Under the pieces are notes generated by a model that saw only the letters and a program-made list of their open reading frames with translations, was not told where the DNA came from and ran no database searches. Shown here piece after piece: positions 37,138-44,912 of a stretch of 49,859 nt of DNA. The stretch's first letter is position 1; each line of letters begins with the position of its first letter. Source of the DNA: an uncultured Verrucomicrobiales bacterium (GTDB taxonomy: Bacteria > Verrucomicrobiota > Verrucomicrobiia > Verrucomicrobiales > Akkermansiaceae). Location of the stretch: contig CALGZA010000063.1 in assembly GCA_937934595.1 (NCBI GenBank), positions 1-49,859 on the forward strand, written 5' to 3'. Position numbers and translations under genes: made by a program.

Positions 37138-37752
37138 ATGCAAATCCTCACCAAAATACTCACCATACCCACTCTTTTAACCATGCTCATATCCTGCTCA
37201 TCCACAAACCACGGCATGGTAAATATACGCGATGTCGACCCATCTATACAAATCGATCTCCGATACAAAACCAACGACAACATAACCAAAAAACCACTCT
37301 ACCCAAAAAACATGCAAGCCCTTCTCAGACCAGCCACCGCCAAGAGACTCGCTCATGCTAATAAAATCGTCAAAGAAAGCGGTTACCGCCTCCGAATCTG
37401 GGACGCATACCGCCCACAGGCAGCTCAAATCGCCCTCTGGAACGCCTCAGGCCAAAACTCTAGCTTCGTCGCTGACCCATACAAAAACCCATCACTTCAC
37501 ACCCACGGTGTCGCCGTAGACCTCACCCTCGCTCTGCCTGACGGAACCCCCGCAATCATGCAAACCAAATTCGATGAATTCTCAAAAAAAGCATCACCAC
37601 ACTACATACACCCCAACCCACTCGTAAGAAGAAACCTCCGCATACTCAAAGACGCCATGGAACAAGCTGGATTCCAATACATTCACTCAGAATGGTGGCA
37701 CTTCCTGGATAAAGACTATAAGAAATACCCCATCATCCCATCCATCCAGTAA
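37138..37752 (+). CDS. VanX-like D-alanyl-D-alanine dipeptidase lipoprotein
   Basis: This 204-residue protein has a lipoprotein signal ending LISC (Cys20). The zinc-peptidase motif SLHTHGVAVDLTL (pattern SxHxxGxAxD) and the C-terminal EWWHF hold the zinc ligands and the catalytic Glu. The WDAYRP segment supplies the conserved Arg. Family members cleave D-Ala-D-Ala. As a lipoprotein outside the cytoplasm it more likely recycles cell-wall peptides than confers vancomycin resistance; vanH and vanA are absent. The flavoprotein gene begins 2 bp after its stop. Confidence 0.92.
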   Translation: MQILTKILTIPTLLTMLISCSSTNHGMVNIRDVDPSIQIDLRYKTNDNITKKPLYPKNMQALLRPATAKRLAHANKIVKESGYRLRIWDAYRPQAAQIALWNASGQNSSFVADPYKNPSLHTHGVAVDLTLALPDGTPAIMQTKFDEFSKKASPHYIHPNPLVRRNLRILKDAMEQAGFQYIHSEWWHFLDKDYKKYPIIPSIQ

Positions 37753-37754
37753 CC

Positions 37755-38966
37755 ATGAAACCTAAATCCAAAATCGCCATCATCGGCGCTGGACCAGCTG
37801 GCCTTCGCGCCGCAGAAACCGCCGCCCTAGCCGGTGCCTCCGTCACCATATTCGATTCCAAACCCTCATCAGGCAGAAAATTCCTCATCGCCGGCAAACG
37901 CGGACTCAACCTCACCCATGATGAAGAATGGTCAGCATTCATCACAAGATACAGCGGTAAAGACATCCCCTCACCACTCTGGCAAAACATCCTAACAGCT
38001 TTCGATAATACAAAACTACGCCAATGGGCAAGCTCACTCGGCATCCAAACCTTCGTAGCATCATCCGGAAAAGTATTCCCCACAGAAATGAAAGCAGCTC
38101 CACTCCTCAAGCGCTGGATAGACAACCTCCGTTTCAACCTCAAAGTAAACTTCCACTTCAACCACCACTGCACTGACATACTAACCTCAGAAAATAAAAT
38201 ATCCACATCATTCAACACCCCAGAAGGAAACTCCACCAAAATATTCGATGCTGTCATCCTCGCCCTCGGCGGAGCCTCATGGCCAAGCACCGGCTCCACC
38301 GGAGAATGGATCAATATCTTCTCCAAACACAACATTAACATAACCCCACTCACCCCAGCTAACAGCGGCTGGGAAGTAAAATGGAACAAACAACTCATCC
38401 AACATGCCGAAGGACTCCCCCTAAAAAACATCACAGCATCAGCTAACAACATATCCGCCATCGGTGAACTCGTCATCACTAAATACGGACTCGAAGGAGG
38501 ACCCATATACAAACTCGGCCCAGCAATTAGAGAACTCGAAAAACCACAAATCTATATCGACTTCAAACCAACTCACACCATAGAACAACTCATCGCTAAA
38601 ATGGAGTCCGCTAAGACCAACCTCACCAAAGAAGCCAAAACTCGCTGGAAGCTAAACCCCGCAGCTCACGCACTCCTCAATGACAAATTCCCAAAAAACA
38701 CCTCCCCCACAGTCACAGAACTAGCCACAACTATTAAAAACTTCAACATCCCACTCACACGACCACGTCCCATCGAAGAAGCCATCTCATCCGCCGGAGG
38801 CGTCCAATGGAACGAACTAGATGATCACCTCATGCTCAAAAAAATCCCAAACGTATTCTGCGCTGGTGAAATGATAGACTGGGAAGCACCCACTGGCGGA
38901 TACCTTCTCCAAGCATGCTTCGCCACAGCCGACTGGGCCGCTAAAGCCGCAACCAAATCCAATTAA
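37755..38966 (+). CDS. TIGR03862-like NAD(P)/FAD-dependent flavoprotein
   Basis: This 403-residue flavoprotein starts with the FAD-binding motif IAIIGAGPAGLRAAE and the family sequence GRKFLIAGKRGLNLTH, and ends with FCAGEMIDWEAPTGGYLLQ, which closes the FAD site. This pattern fits TIGR03862, a branch of the HI0933-like (BaiN) flavoproteins. The reaction is unknown. It is separated from the VanX-like gene by 2 bp and is surely co-transcribed, though no functional link is evident. Confidence 0.9.
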   Translation: MKPKSKIAIIGAGPAGLRAAETAALAGASVTIFDSKPSSGRKFLIAGKRGLNLTHDEEWSAFITRYSGKDIPSPLWQNILTAFDNTKLRQWASSLGIQTFVASSGKVFPTEMKAAPLLKRWIDNLRFNLKVNFHFNHHCTDILTSENKISTSFNTPEGNSTKIFDAVILALGGASWPSTGSTGEWINIFSKHNINITPLTPANSGWEVKWNKQLIQHAEGLPLKNITASANNISAIGELVITKYGLEGGPIYKLGPAIRELEKPQIYIDFKPTHTIEQLIAKMESAKTNLTKEAKTRWKLNPAAHALLNDKFPKNTSPTVTELATTIKNFNIPLTRPRPIEEAISSAGGVQWNELDDHLMLKKIPNVFCAGEMIDWEAPTGGYLLQACFATADWAAKAATKSN

Positions 38967-39382
38967 AACAGTCATAATTTCAACCATGACTTTCATAATT
39001 GACAAATTAAACTAAAAATGATATACCTCCCATATGCGTCAACCAAAACTTATCACCATTAAATCACACTTTCAGCTCTGCTGTTAGAGATTATCCTTTG
39101 CTGATTTCTGATAAATAAACGCATCATTCCAACTGGAAAAATCACACCTGTATTCTTCTAACAGCTGCTTGCCCTAAGTTCTCATCACATCCATCTAACA
39201 TTTGTATAAATGATTATGGATTCATAGAAAATCATCATAGCAAGAGTCGCTTGGCGCATAATAATGCTTAACAAGCAACACATAGCAAAAATAATTTTGC
39301 TATATAGATTTTCAACAAAAATCAGCTTTGATACAAAAATGAAGCGCACAGTCTTACACACTAAAAAAAACCATTTATTATT
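38967..39382 (+). promoter_or_regulatory. long leader region upstream of the RtcB-like gene
   Basis: This 416-bp stretch has no convincing gene. It contains a perfect 9-bp inverted repeat with 4-base spacer (ATAGCAAAA 39282-39290, TTTTGCTAT 39295-39303), 80 bp before the start codon. A 9-bp repeat GCTGTTAGA/TCTAACAGC has distant arms (39080-39088 and 39157-39165). TTGGCGC followed by ATGCTT (39251-39269) resembles a sigma-54 promoter, but GG and GC are 11 instead of 10 bases apart. Its C-over-G skew looks weaker by eye than in nearby genes, so a small RNA is possible. Confidence 0.4.
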
Positions 39383-40948
39383 TTGAAACTAACAACAAAC
39401 TTAATAACCAGAGAATTTCTCGCCACCACAGGATGGGCAGACAACGCTCAGCTAGACGAAATCATCACTCACGCTAAATTCCTCATCACCCACAAAGGAA
39501 TCAACACCAAAAAATACCTCATGAAATCCCTCAAAAGAGATTTCCCACACTGCCACGCCACGCTCACCATGAGACAAAACCCCGCACCTCTCAGCCTTGC
39601 CATAGACGCAGACTCCCCCGCCAGCATCAAAAACCTAAACATAGCAAAAAAACAAATCACCGAGCTGCTACGCTGCCCCGTAGTCAGCTCCGGCACACTC
39701 ATGCCAGATGCTTGCCCAGCAGGCAGCGCACCAGCATCCATGCCAGTAGGCGGAGCCATCGCAGTAGAAAACGCTATCATACCTGCCGCCCACAGCGCAG
39801 ACATCTGCTGCTCACTGCTCGCCACATTCTACCACTCAGACATGCCACCCGCACTCCAAGTAGACACACTCATGCAGCACACCAGATTCGGCCCAGGAGG
39901 AAGAAATAAAGCAGACCAAATCCACCATCCAGTCCTCGACGAAAACGTATGGGCTAACCCCTTCCTCAAAGGTCTACTACCAAAAGCCAGCAGCCACATA
40001 GCAGACCAAGGAGACGGTAACCACTTCGCATTCATCGGCCATATCAACATCACCACAGAATGCATCCATACGCTCAAAAATAACGGCCAACCAGAACTAG
40101 CAAAGCAGCTCCAAGCCAAAGAACACTGGCATGTCATCGTCACTCACCACGGCTCTCGCAGCATCGGACACACCCTATACACCCGCGGCCTAGAAGCCGC
40201 TATCAAACACACCAGATCACACGCAACAGGCATCCCAGACGAAGCTGCCTGGCTAGACATGGACAGCATAGATGGACATAACTACTGGAATGCACTCCAA
40301 TACATCAGCCGCTGGACCAAAGCAAACCACCAAACCATCCACCATAACTTCATCAAAGCCATCAATAGCACACCAGCCGCAGAAATAGGTAATGAACATA
40401 ACTTCGTCTGGAAAAAACCAGAATCTAAAACCTACCTACATGGAAAAGGTGCCACCCCAGCATGGCTGAACAAAGACCAGCACCCATTACTTGGATTAAT
40501 CCCGCTAAACATGGCTGAACCCATCCTTCTAACCCTCGGATCTAATAACAAAAAACATCTCAGCTTCTCTCCACACGGAGCCGGCAGAAACATGTCACGT
40601 AGCGCACTACTCAGACGCTACACCAAATCCAAAAAATACAGCTTCGACCACAAGCTCCTAGAAAAAGACATCCAAGAAGGAACGAAAGGAATCGAAGTCA
40701 GATGGTTCCAAGGTAGACCAGACGTCACCGAAACCCCCATCGGCTACAAACCCGCAGCAACCGTTCGTCAACAAATTAAAAAATACCAATTAGCCAACAT
40801 CATCGGAGAAATAAAACCACTCGCCAGCATCATGAGCGGAAGAGCGCTAACCCATGAAAAACCACTCACACCAAAACAAATCAGACAAATGCAACACAGA
40901 AAAGATCGCAGAAAAAACAACTCCAAAGACTGGCTTAACAACCACTAA
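39383..40948 (+). CDS. RtcB-like RNA ligase family protein
   Basis: This 521-residue protein belongs to the RtcB family, which joins RNA ends with 3'-phosphate and 5'-OH using GTP and manganese. Metal and guanylate residues seem conserved in variant settings: Asp140 and Cys143 in SADICC (usually DIGC), GDGNHF, THHGSRSIG (usually HSGSRG), GNEHNFVWKK and SPHGAGRNMSR. The protein is longer than classical RtcB and clearly a divergent branch. No RtcA cyclase, RtcR regulator or PrfH is visible. The start is TTG; no ATG is available upstream in frame. Two Hsp20 genes and Hsp33 follow. Confidence 0.88.
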   Translation: MKLTTNLITREFLATTGWADNAQLDEIITHAKFLITHKGINTKKYLMKSLKRDFPHCHATLTMRQNPAPLSLAIDADSPASIKNLNIAKKQITELLRCPVVSSGTLMPDACPAGSAPASMPVGGAIAVENAIIPAAHSADICCSLLATFYHSDMPPALQVDTLMQHTRFGPGGRNKADQIHHPVLDENVWANPFLKGLLPKASSHIADQGDGNHFAFIGHINITTECIHTLKNNGQPELAKQLQAKEHWHVIVTHHGSRSIGHTLYTRGLEAAIKHTRSHATGIPDEAAWLDMDSIDGHNYWNALQYISRWTKANHQTIHHNFIKAINSTPAAEIGNEHNFVWKKPESKTYLHGKGATPAWLNKDQHPLLGLIPLNMAEPILLTLGSNNKKHLSFSPHGAGRNMSRSALLRRYTKSKKYSFDHKLLEKDIQEGTKGIEVRWFQGRPDVTETPIGYKPAATVRQQIKKYQLANIIGEIKPLASIMSGRALTHEKPLTPKQIRQMQHRKDRRKNNSKDWLNNH

Positions 40949-40962
40949 ATAAAATAATTTGA

Positions 40963-40986
40963 GACATTTTGACGTGTCACAATGTC
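40963..40986. promoter_or_regulatory. 24-bp palindrome downstream of rtcB-like gene and upstream of hsp20
   Basis: Arms GACATTtTGAC (40963-40973) and GTCAcAATGTC (40976-40986) pair at 10 of 11 positions around a GT centre. It is too compact for a normal terminator loop and lacks a T-run, so a dimeric repressor or activator site is more likely. It lies 157 bp before the first hsp20 gene. It is not the CIRCE element. Confidence 0.5.
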
Positions 40987-41085
40987 CCTATAACCCAATT
41001 CCGTCACCTCAAAAACCTTATGAAACCCAACGAAAAATACACCTAACACCCTAAAAAACAACACGATACACACTAATGTTAATAT

Positions 41086-41102
41086 TTGGCACACAAGATG
41101 CA
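41086..41102 (+). promoter_or_regulatory. sigma-54-like promoter of the hsp20 pair
   Basis: TTGGCACACAAGATGCA matches the -24/-12 consensus (TTGGCAC-N5-TTGCA) with one mismatch in the -12 part, and GG and GC are exactly 10 bases apart (41088-41089 and 41100-41101). Transcription would begin about 30 bp before the first hsp20 ATG. A sigma-54 gene and an enhancer-binding activator are not in the window. Confidence 0.45.
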
Positions 41103-41142
41103 ATTATGAAAACAACAATAAACAACATAATTAAATACAAAT

Positions 41143-41535
41143 ATGATAAATATACTAAATTGGAACAACGGAATCTTCGCAGAGCTAAACGAGATCATCA
41201 ACAATAGCATCCAAGCCATCGACCATGAACTCGAACAAAGATGCACCGGCTACCCAAACTCAAAACATCAGCTATTCGCTACCGACAGCGGATGGGCCGC
41301 AAGAGTAGACCTCCCCGGATACGCTAAAGAAGAAATCTCCCTCAACTTCGAAAACCACAAACTCATACTCAAAGCCTCTAACGAGCAAAGAGGCGACACA
41401 CATCTCAGCCTTGCGCTCGGCGAAGAAGTAGAAATCAGCAACATCTCTGCCAAACTAAATAACGGTATCCTAGAAATCACATTACCAAAAATCGAAGATA
41501 AAATAGAAGAAGCTAAAATCATCGAAATCCAATAA
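41143..41535 (+). CDS. small heat shock protein (Hsp20/alpha-crystallin)
   Basis: This 130-residue ATP-independent chaperone has the alpha-crystallin domain from about residue 43: WAARVDLPGYAKEEISLNFE, then the family signature LNNGILEITLPK near residue 110. The usual C-terminal I-x-I anchoring motif may be represented by IIEI at the very end. The N-terminal arm is short and hydrophobic. It binds unfolding proteins under heat or oxidative stress. A second hsp20 gene follows after 32 bp. A sigma-54-like promoter lies 41-57 bp upstream. Confidence 0.93.
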   Translation: MINILNWNNGIFAELNEIINNSIQAIDHELEQRCTGYPNSKHQLFATDSGWAARVDLPGYAKEEISLNFENHKLILKASNEQRGDTHLSLALGEEVEISNISAKLNNGILEITLPKIEDKIEEAKIIEIQ

Positions 41536-41567
41536 AAAAATAACGAAAACCTAAACCATCAAATAAT

Positions 41568-41894
41568 ATGATCACAGAACCTAACTATAAAATCACCAAC
41601 AACGATACCGGAGCCGTCATCGAAATCGATCTCCCAGGCGCCAACAAAGACTCCATAGAACTAAACTCTGAAAACGATACACTCAAAGTCCATGCGCCAA
41701 GAGAAATAAACACACCAGAGAATTGGCAACTTATCAATCAAGCCATCAAACCAGAAGGATACGAACTCAACTTAAAATTAGAACCTACCCTAAACATCGC
41801 AGCAGCTAAAGCAAAGCTCGAGAACGCCGTCCTCACACTCACCATCAGCAAACATGAAGCATCACTCCCTAAAGAAATCCCCATTTTAAATTGA
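41568..41894 (+). CDS. second, shorter Hsp20-like protein
   Basis: This 108-residue protein is almost only an alpha-crystallin domain: AVIEIDLPGANKDSIELNSE, then LENAVLTLTISK where the family has LxNGVLxIxLPK. The Gly of that signature is Ala here. IPIL near the C-terminus may be an I-x-I-type anchor. The short N-terminal arm suggests it makes small assemblies or mixed oligomers with the preceding Hsp20. Paired Hsp20 genes in one operon are known (for example IbpA/IbpB), and a partner role is plausible. A terminator follows. Confidence 0.85.
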   Translation: MITEPNYKITNNDTGAVIEIDLPGANKDSIELNSENDTLKVHAPREINTPENWQLINQAIKPEGYELNLKLEPTLNIAAAKAKLENAVLTLTISKHEASLPKEIPILN

Positions 41895-41932
41895 TCCAAA
41901 GATCTTTTTTTCATACTATAATCAATGCTGTC

Positions 41933-41963
41933 ACCAGCACCCCAACAGCAGGGTGCTGGTTTT
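41933..41963 (+). terminator. terminator of the hsp20 pair
   Basis: A perfect 10-bp stem (ACCAGCACCC at 41933-41942 with 41951-41960, 8-base loop) ends in TTTT. It separates the hsp20 pair from the Hsp33 gene. Confidence 0.85.
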
Positions 41964-42050
41964 CCTATCCCTCCATCATCATCAAAAAAACGACCTCTCA
42001 AAAGCAACAGAAACCGTTGACTCAATTCAACTTTAATATAAACCACCAGC

Positions 42051-42845
42051 ATGAGCAACTCATCTCCAACACCTGAACATCCAGAAGAAATCCCGGTAGA
42101 AGAATTCACCAAAGTCGAATCCACCTTCATAAGACACAGGAATATCCTCATGGTCAAAGCTCAGTTCACACCCATCTACACTGACTACTACCTCCACCTC
42201 ATGGAGCAAAAGCTCCGTCATAATGAAAACTTAGACCAAAAACTCAAAGACCTACTAGCCCTACTCTCCCTCCACTTAGTCGCCCGCCCATGGGCTGAAA
42301 CCATCGCTTGGACCATCAACCTGCGCGCACCTCGCGTAAATCTATTCGTCACAGGAAGCTCACTCTTTGAAAACATCACAGGTCACCTCTTCACAGAAAA
42401 TGTCAAAGAACCTGACCGTAACATCCTCTTCTCACAAACACTCGTCAAAAACACTGAAGGCAGACGGTCACACATCGAGCTAGAAACAGAAGATCCCATC
42501 GAATGGATTGAAACATACTACCTACAAAGCGAGCAAAGACCAGCAAGAGCCTTCAGACTTGATGACGAACACTTCGTCCTTCTTGCTGCTCAGCCAGACG
42601 CAGACACAGAATGGCTTGATCAACTCACCAATGATGACGTCGCAAATATAACCAAAAACGAAGAAACCAACCTACTTGAAACAAGAAAATTCCGCTTCCA
42701 ATGCGGCTGCAGCGTAGACAAAATCCTACCCGCTCTCAAAGCCTGGAAAGACCGCAAAGACGAACTCTTCCAAGGAGACCCAGCCATAGAAGCCAGCTGC
42801 CCACGCTGCGGAGCCAAGCACATAGTCACTCCAGACATGCTCTAA
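42051..42845 (+). CDS. hslO: Hsp33-like redox-regulated chaperone
   Basis: This 264-residue protein matches Hsp33. The C-terminal redox switch has Cys218 and Cys220 (CxC) and Cys250 and Cys253 (CxxC), with 29 residues between the pairs, against 30 in E. coli. In the reduced state these bind zinc; oxidation and unfolding turn on chaperone activity. The family segment IEWIETYYLQSEQRPARAF is clear at about residue 155. The N-terminal part is diverged and lacks the usual glycine-rich start. It lies after the hsp20 terminator and probably has its own promoter, but belongs to the same stress group. Confidence 0.9.
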   Translation: MSNSSPTPEHPEEIPVEEFTKVESTFIRHRNILMVKAQFTPIYTDYYLHLMEQKLRHNENLDQKLKDLLALLSLHLVARPWAETIAWTINLRAPRVNLFVTGSSLFENITGHLFTENVKEPDRNILFSQTLVKNTEGRRSHIELETEDPIEWIETYYLQSEQRPARAFRLDDEHFVLLAAQPDADTEWLDQLTNDDVANITKNEETNLLETRKFRFQCGCSVDKILPALKAWKDRKDELFQGDPAIEASCPRCGAKHIVTPDML

Positions 42846-42875
42846 GCGCTATACCTAACAGCATGTCCATTCATA

Positions 42876-43781
42876 CTACTCAGTAGGAATAATCAGTTCC
42901 CGTGGATCCGGCACAGGAACCTCTTCCACCTTCGGCTTTATAAATTTTCGGGGCTTAGCATCCTCACCACCAGCACCTGGCTTAATCTTAAACTTTAACT
43001 CCATACCTCCCCCACCCTTGAATTTGAATTCCTTCATCTCATTAGCATCCAGCTTCAAGCGGAACTGTAACCTCCCCCCCTCCATGTCAGGTATAAGCTG
43101 TAAATTATTTTTACCCATCTTATTCAACTGCTCCATATTCAGCCGCAAACGCTCAATATCTTCCGGCCTCATACCTCCTGGACCCAGCCCTCCTCTAAAC
43201 ATAAAAGCCTGATCCATTTTTTTATAATCAGCCAGCTTGAGAACCTTATCCATAAACTGACCTCCACGCTCCAGTTTCAACTTCAACTTCTCCCCAGCCT
43301 TCTTATTCTTAACATAATTAGATAAAAACCTCATCGCTTCATCAGCAGCATTCTTCATATCACTGAGATCTATACCATCTATCTCCACTATGACATCTCC
43401 TGCCTCCAGCCCCGCCTTAGCAGCCGGTGTACCTGGCATCACTGCCTTCACTCCCACTCCTCCCAGATGCATAAACATCTCTATGCCCATATAACCTCGC
43501 GTATTGGGGATCGCCTTATAACCAGTCACATCAGATATCACCGTGCTCAGCCTAGACTTCAACTCTGGAGAAACCGTCTTCTCCCTCAGCTCCTCCAGCT
43601 CCTTTACTCCTGCCTCACCCTCACCCTTCAGCCACTTAGTCAGCTTCTGCTCAGAACTCTCTCTTAACTGAAAACTCTCATCTCCCAGACCATCTATAAG
43701 CTCTTGAGGAACACCAAATGACAAATGAGCTAAACCCAAATTCGCCATGACCACCAAATACTTCATATCTAAATATCTCAT
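42876..43781 (-). CDS. secreted PDZ-domain protein (paralog A)
   Basis: This 301-residue protein has a signal peptide (about residues 1-24), a helical segment (LIDGLGDESFQLRESSEQKL to about 95), and a PDZ domain around 98-185 (GYMGIEMFMHLGGVGVKAVM, GTPAAKAGLEAGDVIVEIDG). The tail is rich in G, K and M (GGLGPGGM, KFKGGGGMELK) and ends with prolines. There is no protease domain, so it is a periplasmic binding or adaptor protein of unknown target. An AAGGA lies before the start, one of few SD-like sites here. It is a paralog of the next gene upstream (43880-44599). Confidence 0.85.
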   Translation of the reverse strand: MRYLDMKYLVVMANLGLAHLSFGVPQELIDGLGDESFQLRESSEQKLTKWLKGEGEAGVKELEELREKTVSPELKSRLSTVISDVTGYKAIPNTRGYMGIEMFMHLGGVGVKAVMPGTPAAKAGLEAGDVIVEIDGIDLSDMKNAADEAMRFLSNYVKNKKAGEKLKLKLERGGQFMDKVLKLADYKKMDQAFMFRGGLGPGGMRPEDIERLRLNMEQLNKMGKNNLQLIPDMEGGRLQFRLKLDANEMKEFKFKGGGGMELKFKIKPGAGGEDAKPRKFIKPKVEEVPVPDPRELIIPTE

Positions 43782-43879
43782 AACTTTTTATTCCTTACTT
43801 TTTAATATACACCCTCTAAAACCAGTTGCCATATGATTAACTATTTCTCTCTAACTAACAATTTCAAATCCACGTTATC

Positions 43880-44599
43880 CTAACGCTTACCTTTCATTAA
43901 ACGCTTACCTTTTATTAATAAGTCAATTTGCTTATCCACCATATCCTGGAACCCAGGCTCTGCACCTTCAGCCTTAAACTGAGCCTTTAGCTCAAGTAAT
44001 TTCTCCAACCTTTCATTATGCTGAACCAACGGCAGCTTATATATACCCAACTTCATCTCCATAGTATGCATTTTTTCTCCACGTAGCACCTTCAAAGTCA
44101 ACTTCTCTCCAGCCTTCTTACCTTTTACATATTTATCTAAAAAATCTTTCGCGGACTCCTTATTGCCATTCTTATCAATAACATTAATCCCATCTACCGC
44201 TATTACCTTATCATTCACCTCTAAACCACACCTTGCAGCTGGCGTCCCAGCCAAAACATCAGTCAGTAAAACCACTCCTCTATGTGCCATCATCCGCACC
44301 CCCATATAACCTTTTGTTCCAGGTAGACCTTCATAAATAACCACTGAGGAAATCACACGCTCTAGCCGAGATCGCACCTCAGGTGAACGACTCCCCTCCA
44401 ACAGCTCACGCAACCGTGCCAAACCCACCTTCCCATTCTCATTAGCCCACTCATTCAAACGCTTTTCGGCACTCTCACGTTCAAAATAATTGGCTACCCC
44501 CAATCCTCTCACCATCTCCTCAGGACCCCCTAACACCAATCCACTAAACCCCATCAAAAAGGCGAATATTAATCTAATTTGTCGAACAGTCATCATCAT
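43880..44599 (-). CDS. secreted PDZ-domain protein (paralog B)
   Basis: This 239-residue protein shares the layout of paralog A: signal peptide (about 1-24), a helical part (MVRGLGVANYFERESAEKRL), and a PDZ domain (GYMGVRMMAHRGVVLLTDVL, GTPAARCGLEVNDKVIAVDG). It lacks the long G/K/M-rich tail. The 3' end contains two 18-bp tandem copies with one mismatch (43882-43899 and 43900-43917), encoding a repeated KGKR end. Three ATG codons in a row make the exact start uncertain. The two genes lie 98 bp apart and are probably co-transcribed. Confidence 0.82.
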   Translation of the reverse strand: MMMTVRQIRLIFAFLMGFSGLVLGGPEEMVRGLGVANYFERESAEKRLNEWANENGKVGLARLRELLEGSRSPEVRSRLERVISSVVIYEGLPGTKGYMGVRMMAHRGVVLLTDVLAGTPAARCGLEVNDKVIAVDGINVIDKNGNKESAKDFLDKYVKGKKAGEKLTLKVLRGEKMHTMEMKLGIYKLPLVQHNERLEKLLELKAQFKAEGAEPGFQDMVDKQIDLLIKGKRLMKGKR

Positions 44600-44912
44600 C
44601 TAATGTTTTATAACTAACTTAGCGTATACTAAATGCCATTTTATTTAAATATTAAAATACACAAATCGTATCACCCTAATACCATTATAACACCGCACAC
44701 ATAAAAAACAACCCTCACTAGCGCTAACTTCCACACATAACCCAAAACTACAAACATCTTCACCCTCACATTCTTATACTCTTAAAAAATGAATACCAAA
44801 TATCAACATTACACCTACTAGATTCATCCAAATAAAGAATTTGCATTACCCCCAAAGCTGGTATTCATTACCCCTGAATAGGCATCAAATAACTGACATT
44901 ACAACGCACACT
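44600..44912. promoter_or_regulatory. divergent region between PDZ pair and DUF1549/1553 gene
   Basis: This 313-bp stretch is AT-rich and holds no gene. AATGAATACCA (44788-44798) and its exact reverse complement (44859-44869) form an 11-bp inverted repeat with a 60-bp gap, 43 bp before the plus-strand ATG. A TATACT at 44775-44780 could be a -10 element. It should contain promoters for both directions. Confidence 0.4.

Noticed and set aside
37138-37752. Vancomycin resistance gene vanX
   Set aside because: The protein is a lipoprotein and vanH, vanA, vanR and vanS are absent; a cell-wall recycling role is more likely.
39251-39269. Sigma-54 promoter before the RtcB-like gene
   Set aside because: GG and GC are 11 bases apart; sigma-54 promoters require 10 with very few exceptions. 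Kept only as a note.
41891-42076. 61-codon frame between hsp20 and hsp33
   Set aside because: It runs through the hsp20 terminator hairpin and has low-complexity composition.
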